Below, in pieces: positions 26,519 to 35,092 of a DNA stretch of 64,000 nucleotides. Source of the DNA: an uncultured Bacillota bacterium (GTDB lineage Bacteria > Bacillota > Clostridia > Oscillospirales > Oscillospiraceae); contig CAMTMZ010000002.1 in NCBI GenBank assembly GCA_947073765.1, positions 62,001-126,000 on the forward strand, written 5' to 3'. A program made the translations under genes and the position numbers. The notes beneath the pieces are model-generated. The model did not search any database and had not been told where the DNA came from. It worked only from the letters and a program-made list of their open reading frames with translations. The stretch's first letter is position 1. Each line of letters starts with the position of its first letter.

Positions 26519-28354
26519 ATGGACGGACAGCGTGTTGCAAAGAAGGAGGGGGGCGGAAAGCTGCCCTGGGTCATCACCGGAGCGGTGGTGGGATTGCTGG
26601 CGGCGGCCTATATCGGGACGTGCGCGTGGGCGTCTGAAAAGGACGCGATTTTGCCCAACGTGTCGGTGGCGGGAATCGACGTGTCCAACATGGTAGTGGA
26701 ACAGGCCCGGTCAACTGTACAGTCCGCTGTGACGGAGCGGGGGAAGGACATTACCCTGACCCTGAGTTATGAGGATCTGGAGGAGCGGCTGAGCGGAGCC
26801 GATGTGGCGGTGGATGTGGCGGAGAGCGTCAGGGCCGCGCGTCAGATTGGCCATGAGAACTTTTTTACCGGCGGGCCCCGGCTGATTGGACATATGCTGG
26901 GGATGTCCGCCCAGGTTCCCCTGGTGCTGCCGGAAGAGGATTCCGCCCTGAACGGACTGATGGACCGGATGGAACAGGCGGTGAACGCTGCCACGGAGGA
27001 CCACGGCTACCAGGTGGAGGGGGACCGGCTGGTGATGACCAAAGGGGCCTCTGTCGCGGCTGTTGACTGGGAGGAGGCCAAGACCGAGGCCCGGATCTGT
27101 CTTCAGGAGGCCTTTGAGGAGCGGATGAGCGGGGAGAGCGGCCAGGTGGAGAAGAAGCTCGCCCTGTCCGCCGCCCAGAACGAGGCGGAGGAGCCCGACT
27201 TTGAGGCAATTCACCGGGAGGTGCATACGGAGGTAAAGGACGCCTCCCTGGATCTGGAGTCCATGGAGATCACCGATCACCAGGTAGGGGTGGACTTCGA
27301 GGTGCAGGAGCTGAAAACCGCCTACCAGAACGCCAAGAGCGGCGAGACTTTCTCTATCCCCTTGGACATCACCCGGCCCAAGGTGACCAGGGACGACCTG
27401 GGGGGTCAGCTGTTTAAAGACCTGCTGGGGGAGGGCACCACCCGGGTGTCCGGCTCGGCCAACCGCAAGCACAATGTGAAGCTGTCCGCCGAGGCGTGCA
27501 ATGAGAAAATCCTTCTCCCTGGCGAGGAGTTCTCCTACAACAACACCACCGGCAGCCGCACCGCCTCCAAGGGCTATAAGAACGCACCGATCTATCAGCA
27601 GGGACAGTCGGTGGACGATATCGGAGGGGGCATCTGCCAGACCTCCTCCACCATCTACTACGCCGTGCTCCATACCAACCTGGAGGTGGTGGAGCGCCAC
27701 TGCCACCAGTTCAACACTGGCTATGTGGACCTGGGCATGGATGCCACCGTGTTCTTCGGAAGCCTGGACTTCCGCTTTAAGAACAGCACCGACTATCCCA
27801 TCAAAATTGTTACCAACAGCTACGACGCCAACGGCAAGCGATATCTCAACGTGAAGATCTACGGCACCAACCCGGAGGGGGTTTACGCCGAGCCAAAGAG
27901 CAGTGTGTTTGACAAAGTGGCTCCCACCACCGTATACAGCCCCGACCCAGGGGTGCCCCGGGGCACGCTGGTGCTGGACCGGGAACAGTATGCCTACACC
28001 GGCTGGAGCGCCCATACCTACCGCTATGTTTATGACAAGGAGGGCAACCAGATCGACAAGCAGGACATGGGGGGCAGCAAGTACAAGATGCGCCCCAACA
28101 CCTACCACTACAACCCGGCCGACGGCGATCCCTCCACCTGGATAAATGGAAAGCCCGGCGGCGGAACCACAACCGATCCCGGCACGGTAGACCCCGTCGA
28201 TCCCGGTACGACCACGCCCACGGATCCCGGCACCACTGCCCCTGTTGATCCGGGCACAACGGAACCGGCTGACCCGGGAATCTCAGAGCCGGTGACACCG
28301 CCCCCCTCCGACTCGGGGATTGCCCCCATCGACCCTGGCCAGGCGGCCGGCTAA
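26519..28354 (+). CDS. VanW family protein with N-terminal TM and C-terminal Pro/Thr/Gly repeat tail
   Basis: NRKHNVKLSAEACNEKILLPGEEFSYNNTTGSRT...DDIGGGICQTSSTIYYAVLHTNLEVVERHCH VanW motifs. Confidence 0.9.
   Translation: MDGQRVAKKEGGGKLPWVITGAVVGLLAAAYIGTCAWASEKDAILPNVSVAGIDVSNMVVEQARSTVQSAVTERGKDITLTLSYEDLEERLSGADVAVDVAESVRAARQIGHENFFTGGPRLIGHMLGMSAQVPLVLPEEDSALNGLMDRMEQAVNAATEDHGYQVEGDRLVMTKGASVAAVDWEEAKTEARICLQEAFEERMSGESGQVEKKLALSAAQNEAEEPDFEAIHREVHTEVKDASLDLESMEITDHQVGVDFEVQELKTAYQNAKSGETFSIPLDITRPKVTRDDLGGQLFKDLLGEGTTRVSGSANRKHNVKLSAEACNEKILLPGEEFSYNNTTGSRTASKGYKNAPIYQQGQSVDDIGGGICQTSSTIYYAVLHTNLEVVERHCHQFNTGYVDLGMDATVFFGSLDFRFKNSTDYPIKIVTNSYDANGKRYLNVKIYGTNPEGVYAEPKSSVFDKVAPTTVYSPDPGVPRGTLVLDREQYAYTGWSAHTYRYVYDKEGNQIDKQDMGGSKYKMRPNTYHYNPADGDPSTWINGKPGGGTTTDPGTVDPVDPGTTTPTDPGTTAPVDPGTTEPADPGISEPVTPPPSDSGIAPIDPGQAAG
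28175..28294 (+). repeat. 24-bp tandem repeat (5 units) encoding DPGTxxPx octapeptides
   Basis: Units at 28175, 28199, 28223, 28247, 28271: DPGTVDPV/DPGTTTPT/DPGTTAPV/DPGTTEPA/DPGISEPV. Confidence 0.9.
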
Positions 28355-28418
28355 ACCTTCAACCTTGCTGTTCCCGCCCCTGACGGGGCGGGAACTTCCA
28401 TAGAGAAGAGGAGAGAGT

Positions 28419-29096
28419 ATGTTTCAAGGCTATACGCAAGGCACCATTGACTTTCTGTGGGGACTGAAGCTGAACAATGAACGCTCCTGGTTCCAGGCCC
28501 ACAAGGGGGAATTTCTGGAGCAAGTGGACCGACCTACCCGGGAACTGGCTGAACAACTCCGGAGTGAGATGACGGACCTCTATCCCAAGCTGGGCTTGGA
28601 GCTGAAGGTGAGCCGCATCTACCGGGACGCCCGCCGCCTGTTTGGACGGGGCCCCTACAAGGATCACCTGTGGTTCTCTCTGCGCAGGCCGGGGGAGCAC
28701 GACGGGCGGATCCCCTGTTTCTGGTTTGAGGTGGCCGCCGACCGCTACGGGTACGGCATGGGCTGCTGGGAGGTTCCCCCCGCCACCATGGCCAAACTCC
28801 GGGCCCGCATCGACCGGGATCCCAGGCCCATCGAGAAGCTGGCCCGCGCGGTGGAGAAGCGGGGGGAGTTTGTGCTGGACGGGCCGGAGTACAAGCGCCC
28901 CAAAGGCGATCCGGGGCCGCTGCTCTACCCCTGGTACAACCGGAAGGGAATCAGCTTTAACTGCGAGCGCAATTGCGAGGGGGTATTCTTTACCCCGGAG
29001 CTGGCAGGACAGGTGCTGGAGGGATGGAAGTCGCTGGTGCCCCAGTATCAGTTTTTGTGCTCCCTGCCCGGGGATCCGGAGCCGGGGGAGGGGTGA
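28419..29096 (+). CDS. DUF2461 family protein
   Basis: FQGYTQGTIDFLWGLKLNNERSWFQAHKGEFLEQV..KVSRIYRDARRLFGRGPYKDHLWFSLR. Confidence 0.85.
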   Translation: MFQGYTQGTIDFLWGLKLNNERSWFQAHKGEFLEQVDRPTRELAEQLRSEMTDLYPKLGLELKVSRIYRDARRLFGRGPYKDHLWFSLRRPGEHDGRIPCFWFEVAADRYGYGMGCWEVPPATMAKLRARIDRDPRPIEKLARAVEKRGEFVLDGPEYKRPKGDPGPLLYPWYNRKGISFNCERNCEGVFFTPELAGQVLEGWKSLVPQYQFLCSLPGDPEPGEG

Positions 29097-29196
29097 GGCT
29101 CCTTCCCCGGGGCGGCAACGGGGAAATACTGGGCGGATTGGATAAAGTGTAGAAAATAGATTGGGGGATTTGTTGAATAAAACGAACAAAAAATGC

Positions 29197-29225
29197 TTGA
29201 CAGGAGTGTGCTAGTGTGGTAAAGT
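29197..29225 (+). promoter_or_regulatory. Sigma-A-type promoter
   Basis: TTGACA (29197-29202), 17 bp, TAAAGT (29220-29225). Confidence 0.7.
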
Positions 29226-29373
29226 ATAACCAGAACAAGGAAGGGTGAGTCCAATGTACAGGTAAACGCCCCAGCAACTGATACCGCTGGCCCGGTGAAA
29301 TAATTTTTCCAGTAAAATGCGCATCGGCCATGAGAGGGAGCCAGGAGAGTTCAACAAGCTTCAGGAATCTGAA

Positions 29374-29568
29374 ATGTATATCTCCAACACAACCAGAGGG
29401 CAGACGGTATTCAGTGAGCGCAAAGCGGCAGACCCGACAGGCAAGCAGGAAGGGAATCCGACCAAGGGCCTCACATATGAGGAGTTAGGCCGTAATAACG
29501 GCAGAAAGAAGACGGTCGTGGAAGAACTGGAGGATTGCTTGGGGATTGCGGCGGAGCGTATCCAATAG
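29374..29568 (+). CDS. Small hypothetical protein (64 aa)
   Basis: MYISNTTRGQTVFSERKAADPTGKQEGNPTKGLTYEELGRNNGRKKTVVEELEDCLGIAAERIQ; own promoter and terminator. Confidence 0.45.
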   Translation: MYISNTTRGQTVFSERKAADPTGKQEGNPTKGLTYEELGRNNGRKKTVVEELEDCLGIAAERIQ

Positions 29569-29610
29569 AAACGGAGGTAGCCATATGATGTTAGATAATA
29601 AGACAGAACA

Positions 29611-29669
29611 GAAATGACCCTTGACTGTAACGGATTACGAAACGGACAGTCAAGGGTCATTTCTTTTTT
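29611..29669 (+). terminator. 18-bp perfect inverted repeat followed by T-run
   Basis: GAAATGACCCTTGACTGT (29611-29628), 17-nt loop, ACAGTCAAGGGTCATTTC (29646-29663), then tttttt. Confidence 0.75.
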
Positions 29670-29701
29670 GTGTGGACGGCCGCAGGGCCGTTTTTTCTGT
29701 T

Positions 29702-29899
29702 TTAAGGGGACATGTGATCCAGCTGATCCGCGATGCGGTCAATTTTGCGCTGGAGGTGCTCCAGAACCTGCTGGAGATTTTCACGATTCATACAGCCGTC
29801 GCTGGCGGAGAGCTGAGCCAGAATCAGCATCTGATGAAGGGAGCGGTCGATCTCGTCCAGCGCGTCCAGGGCCGCCTGGGGCAGTGGGTTTTCTTCCAT
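29702..29899 (-). CDS. Small hypothetical helical protein (65 aa)
   Basis: MEENPLPQAALDALDEIDRSLHQMLILAQLSASDGCMNRENLQQVLEHLQRKIDRIADQLDHMSP; SD aaaaggagtgttcac. Confidence 0.6.
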   Translation of the reverse strand: MEENPLPQAALDALDEIDRSLHQMLILAQLSASDGCMNRENLQQVLEHLQRKIDRIADQLDHMSP

Positions 29900-29979
29900 G
29901 TGAACACTCCTTTTGTGCCTTGTCGGGCTGTTCATCAGCATACCACAGCGGGAGGCGGAAGGCAACGGAAATATTTGTT

Positions 29980-30006
29980 TTAGCACTCGATATACATGAG
30001 TGCTAA
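29980..30006. promoter_or_regulatory. CIRCE element (HrcA operator)
   Basis: Perfect TTAGCACTC-N9-GAGTGCTAA upstream of clpB. Confidence 0.97.
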
Positions 30007-30095
30007 AAATTCACACTCTGTTCATGAAATTTCTGCCGGGGCGGCCTATACTAGGACCATACCGCAGGCTGTTCCATGAAAGGAGTGTTAATGTT

Positions 30096-32690
30096 ATGAA
30101 TATGAATCAGTTTACCCAGAAGTCCCTGGCGGCAATTCAGGGGGCGCAGGATATTGCCCTGGAGCACGGAAATCAGCAGATTGAGCAGCCCCATCTGCTG
30201 CTGGCCCTGGTGGGGGACAGGGAGGGCTTTATTCCTCAGCTGCTCACCGCCATGGGGATGACCGTGCCCAGCTTTGAGGCGGCGGTGAAGGCCGAGGTAG
30301 AGAAACTGCCCAAGGTATCGGGAAGCGGGCGGGAGGCGGATAAGGTATACGTCTCCCAGGACGTGGACCGGGCGCTGAAGGCCTCTGAGCAGGAGGCCAG
30401 GGCCATGAAGGACGAGTATATCTCCGTGGAGCACATCCTCCTGGGGCTGCTGGCCCACCCCAATGGGGCGCTGAAAGAGCTGTTGCGTACCTACCGCCTG
30501 GACAAGGAAAAGGTGCTGCGGGCCCTGGCCCAGGTGCGGGGGAGCCAGCGGGTGACCTCCGACAATCCGGAGGAGACCTACAACGCCCTGAAAAAGTACG
30601 GCTCCGACCTGGTGGAGCGGGCGCGGCAGAACAAGCTGGACCCGGTGATTGGCCGGGACGACGAGATCCGCAATGTCATCCGAATTTTGAGCCGTAAGAC
30701 CAAGAACAACCCCGTTCTCATCGGCGAACCCGGCGTGGGTAAGACCGCCATCGCCGAGGGGCTGGCCCAGCGGATTGTCAAGGGGGATGTGCCCGCCTCC
30801 CTGCGGGACAAGACTGTATTTGCCCTGGATATGGGCGCCCTTATCGCCGGGGCCAAGTACCGGGGAGAGTTTGAGGAGCGGCTGAAGGCCGTGCTCAACG
30901 AGGTGAAGAAGTCGGAGGGGAAGATCATCCTCTTCATCGATGAGCTGCACACCATCGTGGGGGCGGGCAAGACTGAGGGGAGTATGGACGCGGGCAACCT
31001 GCTCAAGCCCCTGCTGGCCCGAGGGGAACTGCACTGCATCGGGGCCACCACCCTCAACGAGTACCGGCAGTATATTGAGAAGGACGCCGCCCTGGAGCGG
31101 CGGTTCCAGCCCGTTATGGTGAACGAGCCCACGGTGGAGGACGCCATTGCCATTCTCCGGGGGCTGAAAGAGCGGTATGAGGTGTTCCACGGTGTCAGAA
31201 TCACTGATGGGGCCATCATCGCCGCCGCCACCCTGTCCAACCGCTATATCTCCGACCGCTTTCTGCCCGATAAGGCCATCGACCTGGTGGACGAGGCCTG
31301 CGCCATGATCCGCACCGAGATGGACTCCATGCCCACGGAGCTGGATGTGATCCAGCGGAAAATCATTCAGCACGAGATTGAGGAGGCGGCCCTGAAAAAG
31401 GAGACCGACAAGCTGTCTCAGGAGCATCTGGCGGAAATTCAGAAGGAATTGTCCGACATGCGGGACGACTTCAACGCCAAGAAGGCTCAGTGGGACAACG
31501 AGAAGGGGGCCATCGGCAAGGTACAGAAGCTGCGGGAGGACCTGGAGGCCGCCAACGCTGCCCTGGAGAAGGCACAGCGGGAGTACGACCTGGAGAAGGC
31601 GGCGGAGCTGCAGTATGGCCGCATCCCCGAGCTGAAAAAGGCCCTGAAGACGGAGGAGTCCGCAGCCAATGAGGGCAGGGCCCGTTCTCTCCTCCGGGAC
31701 AGGGTGACGGAGGAGGAGATTGCCAGGATCATTGAGCGGTGGACCAGCATCCCCGTGGCCCGGCTGATGGAGGGGGAGCGGGAGAAGCTGCTCCACTTGG
31801 AGGATATCCTCCACAAGCGGGTGGTGGGCCAGGATGAGGCGGTCCGGCTGGTGAGCGAGGCCATCCTTCGCAGCCGCGCCGGTATCGCGGACCCGGATAA
31901 GCCCATTGGCTCCTTCCTGTTCCTGGGCCCCACCGGCGTGGGCAAGACAGAGCTGGCCAAGACCCTGGCCCAGGCCCTGTTCGACAGTGAAAAGAATCTG
32001 GTGCGCATCGACATGAGCGAGTATATGGAGAAGTTCTCCGTCTCCCGGCTCATCGGGGCGCCTCCGGGGTATGTGGGCTATGAGGAGGGGGGACAGCTCA
32101 CCGAGGCGGTGCGGAGAAAACCCTACTCCGTGGTCCTCTTTGACGAGGTGGAGAAAGCCCATCCGGACGTGTTCAATGTGCTGCTCCAGGTGCTGGATGA
32201 CGGCCGGATCACCGACAGCCAGGGCAGAACGGTGGACTTTAAGAACACAATCCTGATTCTCACCTCTAACCTGGGCAGCCAGGCCCTGCTGGACGGCATC
32301 AATGCCGAGGGTGAGATCAGCGAGGAGGCCCGGAATCAGGTGAGTGAGCTGCTGAAGCGGTCTTTCCGGCCGGAGTTCCTCAACCGGATGGACGAGATTG
32401 TGTTCTACAAGCCCCTCACCCGGGAGAATGTCACCCACATCATCGACCTGCTGGTGGACGGCCTGAACCGGAGACTGGCCGGCCGGCAGCTCAGTGTGAC
32501 CCTCAGTCCCGCCGCCAAGGGGGAGATCATTGAGGCCGCCTACGACCCTGTCTACGGCGCCCGGCCCCTGCGCCGCTACCTTCAGCACACGGTGGAGACC
32601 CTCATTGGCCGGAAGATTATCGCCGGACAGGTGGAGGGGGGAGCGTCCCTCACAGTGGACGTGGAAGATGGACAGCTGGTTGTGAAATGA
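30096..32690 (+). CDS. clpB: ATP-dependent chaperone ClpB
   Basis: [56 protein letters not shown], long coiled-coil middle domain, [16 protein letters not shown]. Confidence 0.97.
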   Translation: MNMNQFTQKSLAAIQGAQDIALEHGNQQIEQPHLLLALVGDREGFIPQLLTAMGMTVPSFEAAVKAEVEKLPKVSGSGREADKVYVSQDVDRALKASEQEARAMKDEYISVEHILLGLLAHPNGALKELLRTYRLDKEKVLRALAQVRGSQRVTSDNPEETYNALKKYGSDLVERARQNKLDPVIGRDDEIRNVIRILSRKTKNNPVLIGEPGVGKTAIAEGLAQRIVKGDVPASLRDKTVFALDMGALIAGAKYRGEFEERLKAVLNEVKKSEGKIILFIDELHTIVGAGKTEGSMDAGNLLKPLLARGELHCIGATTLNEYRQYIEKDAALERRFQPVMVNEPTVEDAIAILRGLKERYEVFHGVRITDGAIIAAATLSNRYISDRFLPDKAIDLVDEACAMIRTEMDSMPTELDVIQRKIIQHEIEEAALKKETDKLSQEHLAEIQKELSDMRDDFNAKKAQWDNEKGAIGKVQKLREDLEAANAALEKAQREYDLEKAAELQYGRIPELKKALKTEESAANEGRARSLLRDRVTEEEIARIIERWTSIPVARLMEGEREKLLHLEDILHKRVVGQDEAVRLVSEAILRSRAGIADPDKPIGSFLFLGPTGVGKTELAKTLAQALFDSEKNLVRIDMSEYMEKFSVSRLIGAPPGYVGYEEGGQLTEAVRRKPYSVVLFDEVEKAHPDVFNVLLQVLDDGRITDSQGRTVDFKNTILILTSNLGSQALLDGINAEGEISEEARNQVSELLKRSFRPEFLNRMDEIVFYKPLTRENVTHIIDLLVDGLNRRLAGRQLSVTLSPAAKGEIIEAAYDPVYGARPLRRYLQHTVETLIGRKIIAGQVEGGASLTVDVEDGQLVVK

Positions 32691-32693
32691 CAG

Positions 32694-32732
32694 AACGCCC
32701 CGGCCCGCCTGAACCGGCGGGCCGGGGCGTTT
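32694..32732 (+). terminator. Intrinsic terminator
   Basis: AACGCCCCGGCCCGCC-tgaacc-GGCGGGCCGGGGCGTTT. Confidence 0.8.
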
Positions 32733-32744
32733 GCGGCGGAAATT

Positions 32745-32799
32745 TTGGTTGACATTGTAGACCAAACGTGATATGATTGGTTTACAAAGTAAACCAATC
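32745..32799 (+). promoter_or_regulatory. BlaI-type promoter/operator with two dyads
   Basis: TTGGTTGACATTGTAGACCAA (32745-32765) and perfect GATTGGTTTACAAAGTAAACCAATC (32775-32799); promoter TTGACA (32749)-N17-TATGAT (32772-32777) overlaps both. Confidence 0.82.
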
Positions 32800-32849
32800 G
32801 GCTGGCTTCCAGGCCGAGGAAGCGGCGCCAATGAGAGGAGAGAACCGCT

Positions 32850-33230
32850 ATGGAGGATATCAACCTGACCAACAGCGAGTGGTATGTGATGGACTGCCTG
32901 TGGCAGCGGACATCGATGACGGTGATGGAGCTGGTGGGGGCGCTGAACCAGCGGCTGGGATGGGCCAAGAGCACCACCATCACCACCCTGCGGCGGATGG
33001 AGGACAAGGGGCTGGTTCTATGCCGCACCCAGGGGCGGACCAAGCACTACAGCCCCGCCGTATCCAAAGACCGGGCCGTCCGTCGGGAAACCCGGTCCTT
33101 TTTGGATAAGGTATATCAGGGCAGCGTGGGGATGATGGTGTCCGCGATGGCGGAGGACAAGGCCCTGTCCCGGGCGGAGATCGACGAGCTGTATGAAATT
33201 CTGCGCAGGGCGGAGGAGGGGGAGACATGA
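32850..33230 (+). CDS. BlaI/MecI/CopY family transcriptional regulator
   Basis: LTNSEWYVMDCLWQRTSMTVMELVGALNQRLGWAKSTTITTLRRMEDKGLV. Confidence 0.93.
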   Translation: MEDINLTNSEWYVMDCLWQRTSMTVMELVGALNQRLGWAKSTTITTLRRMEDKGLVLCRTQGRTKHYSPAVSKDRAVRRETRSFLDKVYQGSVGMMVSAMAEDKALSRAEIDELYEILRRAEEGET

Positions 33231-34876
33231 CACTGCTGATTCCATGGGCGGTTACCTCCAGCGTGCTCATTCTGATCGTGCTGGCGGTGCGGTTTTTGCT
33301 CAAGGACCGGCTGTCCGCCCGGCTGAAATACGCCTTGTGGGGGGTGGTCCTCCTGCGGCTGCTGGTGCCGTTCCAGATCGAGCTGCCCGCCGCCGCAGGC
33401 GACGCTTTTCCGCTGCTGGCCTCCAATCTGGTCCCGGAGGTGGCCGATATGGAGCTGTACGCCCTTCGCACAAACTCCCGCCCCCTCCCGGAGGACAGCC
33501 TTGCGCAGATGAGAGAGAACGGCATAGATGTGGGGAGCGTGATCGGAACGACGGCCATGATCCACCAGGCCGGCGATTTGGAGTGGGAGGGCAGCCAGCG
33601 ATGCTTCGTTCTGTCGGAGACGGGAATTGACACCTACTTTTTCTACACCACCCTGCCCAAATTCTTGATGACTCTCTGGGTGATTGGGGCCCTCTGTACG
33701 GCGTGGACCATATTCAACTCCAACCGGTACTTCTTCGGGCGGCTTAAATACTACCGCCGCGAGCTGGAGGGAGTGGACAGCCCCGTCCTGATCTACACAG
33801 CGGCCAACCTGTCCTCCCCCTGTCTGTTCGGAGTGTTCCGGCCCGCCGTCTACCTCACCCCCCAGGCGGCGGGGGATCCCGACACCCTGCGCCACGTGCT
33901 AGCCCACGAGCTGACCCACTACAGGCATCGGGATCACCTCTGGTCGGCCCTGCGGTGCCTGGTTCTGGCCCTCCACTGGTACAACCCCCTGGTGTGGCTG
34001 GCGGTGGTTCTGTCCAAGCAGGACGGCGAGCTGGCCTGCGACGAGGGGGCGGTAGTCCGGCTGGGGGAGGCGGAGCGCATCCCCTACGGCCGGACCCTGG
34101 TGGACATGGTGGCCGCCCGGTCCCTGAGGGCGGGGGACCTGCTGTCCTGCTCCACCGCCATGACCGGCGGGGGGAAGTCGGTCAAGCGGCGGGTGGCCGC
34201 GCTGGTAAAAAAGCCCGAGACGGTGAAGACCGCCCTGTTCGCCGTGATCGCCGTGGTCACCTTGTCGGCCGTGTTCGTCTTTGCTGGGCGGGAGCCGGCA
34301 CAGCGGGAGAACGGGATGTTCCTGGACTTCCTGGACCGGACCACGGCAATCCGGTACAGTCCCCCCGCCTACTCCAGCACATTCTACCCTTCCCCTATCG
34401 CCAGCGAGGACCTGCTGGATGAGGCGAAGAAGGCCTTGTCTGGCTTCCGGATTGTGGACAGCGAGGACCCCCAGCCCGACCTAAGCCCGGAAAAGCTGAT
34501 CCACGAATCCAGAATCGTTCTGATTTTTGAGAGCGGGGATATGGAATACTCCCTTCTGTGGCAGAATGACTATACCTACCTGTTTGCGGGGAGTATCTGG
34601 AGGCAGAGCATGGATCTCCAGGAGGAGGGGGAGACTGCCCAGCTGGTGGGCGTCAGCGGCACCTGCATCTCACAGCGGGGGGACAATGTGATCACCACAC
34701 TGGAGCGTCTGGCCAGGAGACAGCAAGCAGGGGGGATAACACCCGGCACCACACCGGAGCTGGAGAAAGAGCCCATTAAGCTGCTGGCCACCTTCCTCGA
34801 GGACGTGTACAGCCAGCTGGCCGAGCTGGCCCGGAGCGAGGAACCGGATCGAGTTCACCCGGTCACCGGCAGCTAA
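33227..34876 (+). CDS. M56 family metallopeptidase (BlaR1-like sensor)
   Basis: LSSPCLFGVFRPAVYLTPQ..HVLAHELTHYRHRDHLWSALRCLVLALHWYNPLVWLA..ACDEGAV. Confidence 0.92.
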   Translation: MTLLIPWAVTSSVLILIVLAVRFLLKDRLSARLKYALWGVVLLRLLVPFQIELPAAAGDAFPLLASNLVPEVADMELYALRTNSRPLPEDSLAQMRENGIDVGSVIGTTAMIHQAGDLEWEGSQRCFVLSETGIDTYFFYTTLPKFLMTLWVIGALCTAWTIFNSNRYFFGRLKYYRRELEGVDSPVLIYTAANLSSPCLFGVFRPAVYLTPQAAGDPDTLRHVLAHELTHYRHRDHLWSALRCLVLALHWYNPLVWLAVVLSKQDGELACDEGAVVRLGEAERIPYGRTLVDMVAARSLRAGDLLSCSTAMTGGGKSVKRRVAALVKKPETVKTALFAVIAVVTLSAVFVFAGREPAQRENGMFLDFLDRTTAIRYSPPAYSSTFYPSPIASEDLLDEAKKALSGFRIVDSEDPQPDLSPEKLIHESRIVLIFESGDMEYSLLWQNDYTYLFAGSIWRQSMDLQEEGETAQLVGVSGTCISQRGDNVITTLERLARRQQAGGITPGTTPELEKEPIKLLATFLEDVYSQLAELARSEEPDRVHPVTGS

Positions 34877-34883
34877 AGCGTAC

Positions 34884-34914
34884 CCCCCGGCGGCAAAAGC
34901 CGCCGGGGGTTTTG
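34884..34914 (+). terminator. Intrinsic terminator
   Basis: CCCCCGGCGGC-aaaa-GCCGCCGGGGG then TTTT. Confidence 0.85.
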
Positions 34915-35092
34915 TCACTTTTGCGCACGGAAAGGGCCGTTAATTTCCCGCTTTTCTTCTCTTTTGCCCTGTTAAAAAGCCGTTAATTCCGTTGTCTTTC
35001 CGACAAAAAATCAGTATCATGAAGAACACCCTGAAAACGGGCCGCTCCGCCGCGTCCGTTGGCACCTCAACTCGAAAGGCAAGGTTATTTTT

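Noticed and set aside
30051-32831. 926-aa open frame antisense to clpB
   Set aside because: Mirror-frame artefact of a high-GC gene; composition is Leu/Gly/His/Gln-rich with no domains, while the + strand frame is unambiguous ClpB.
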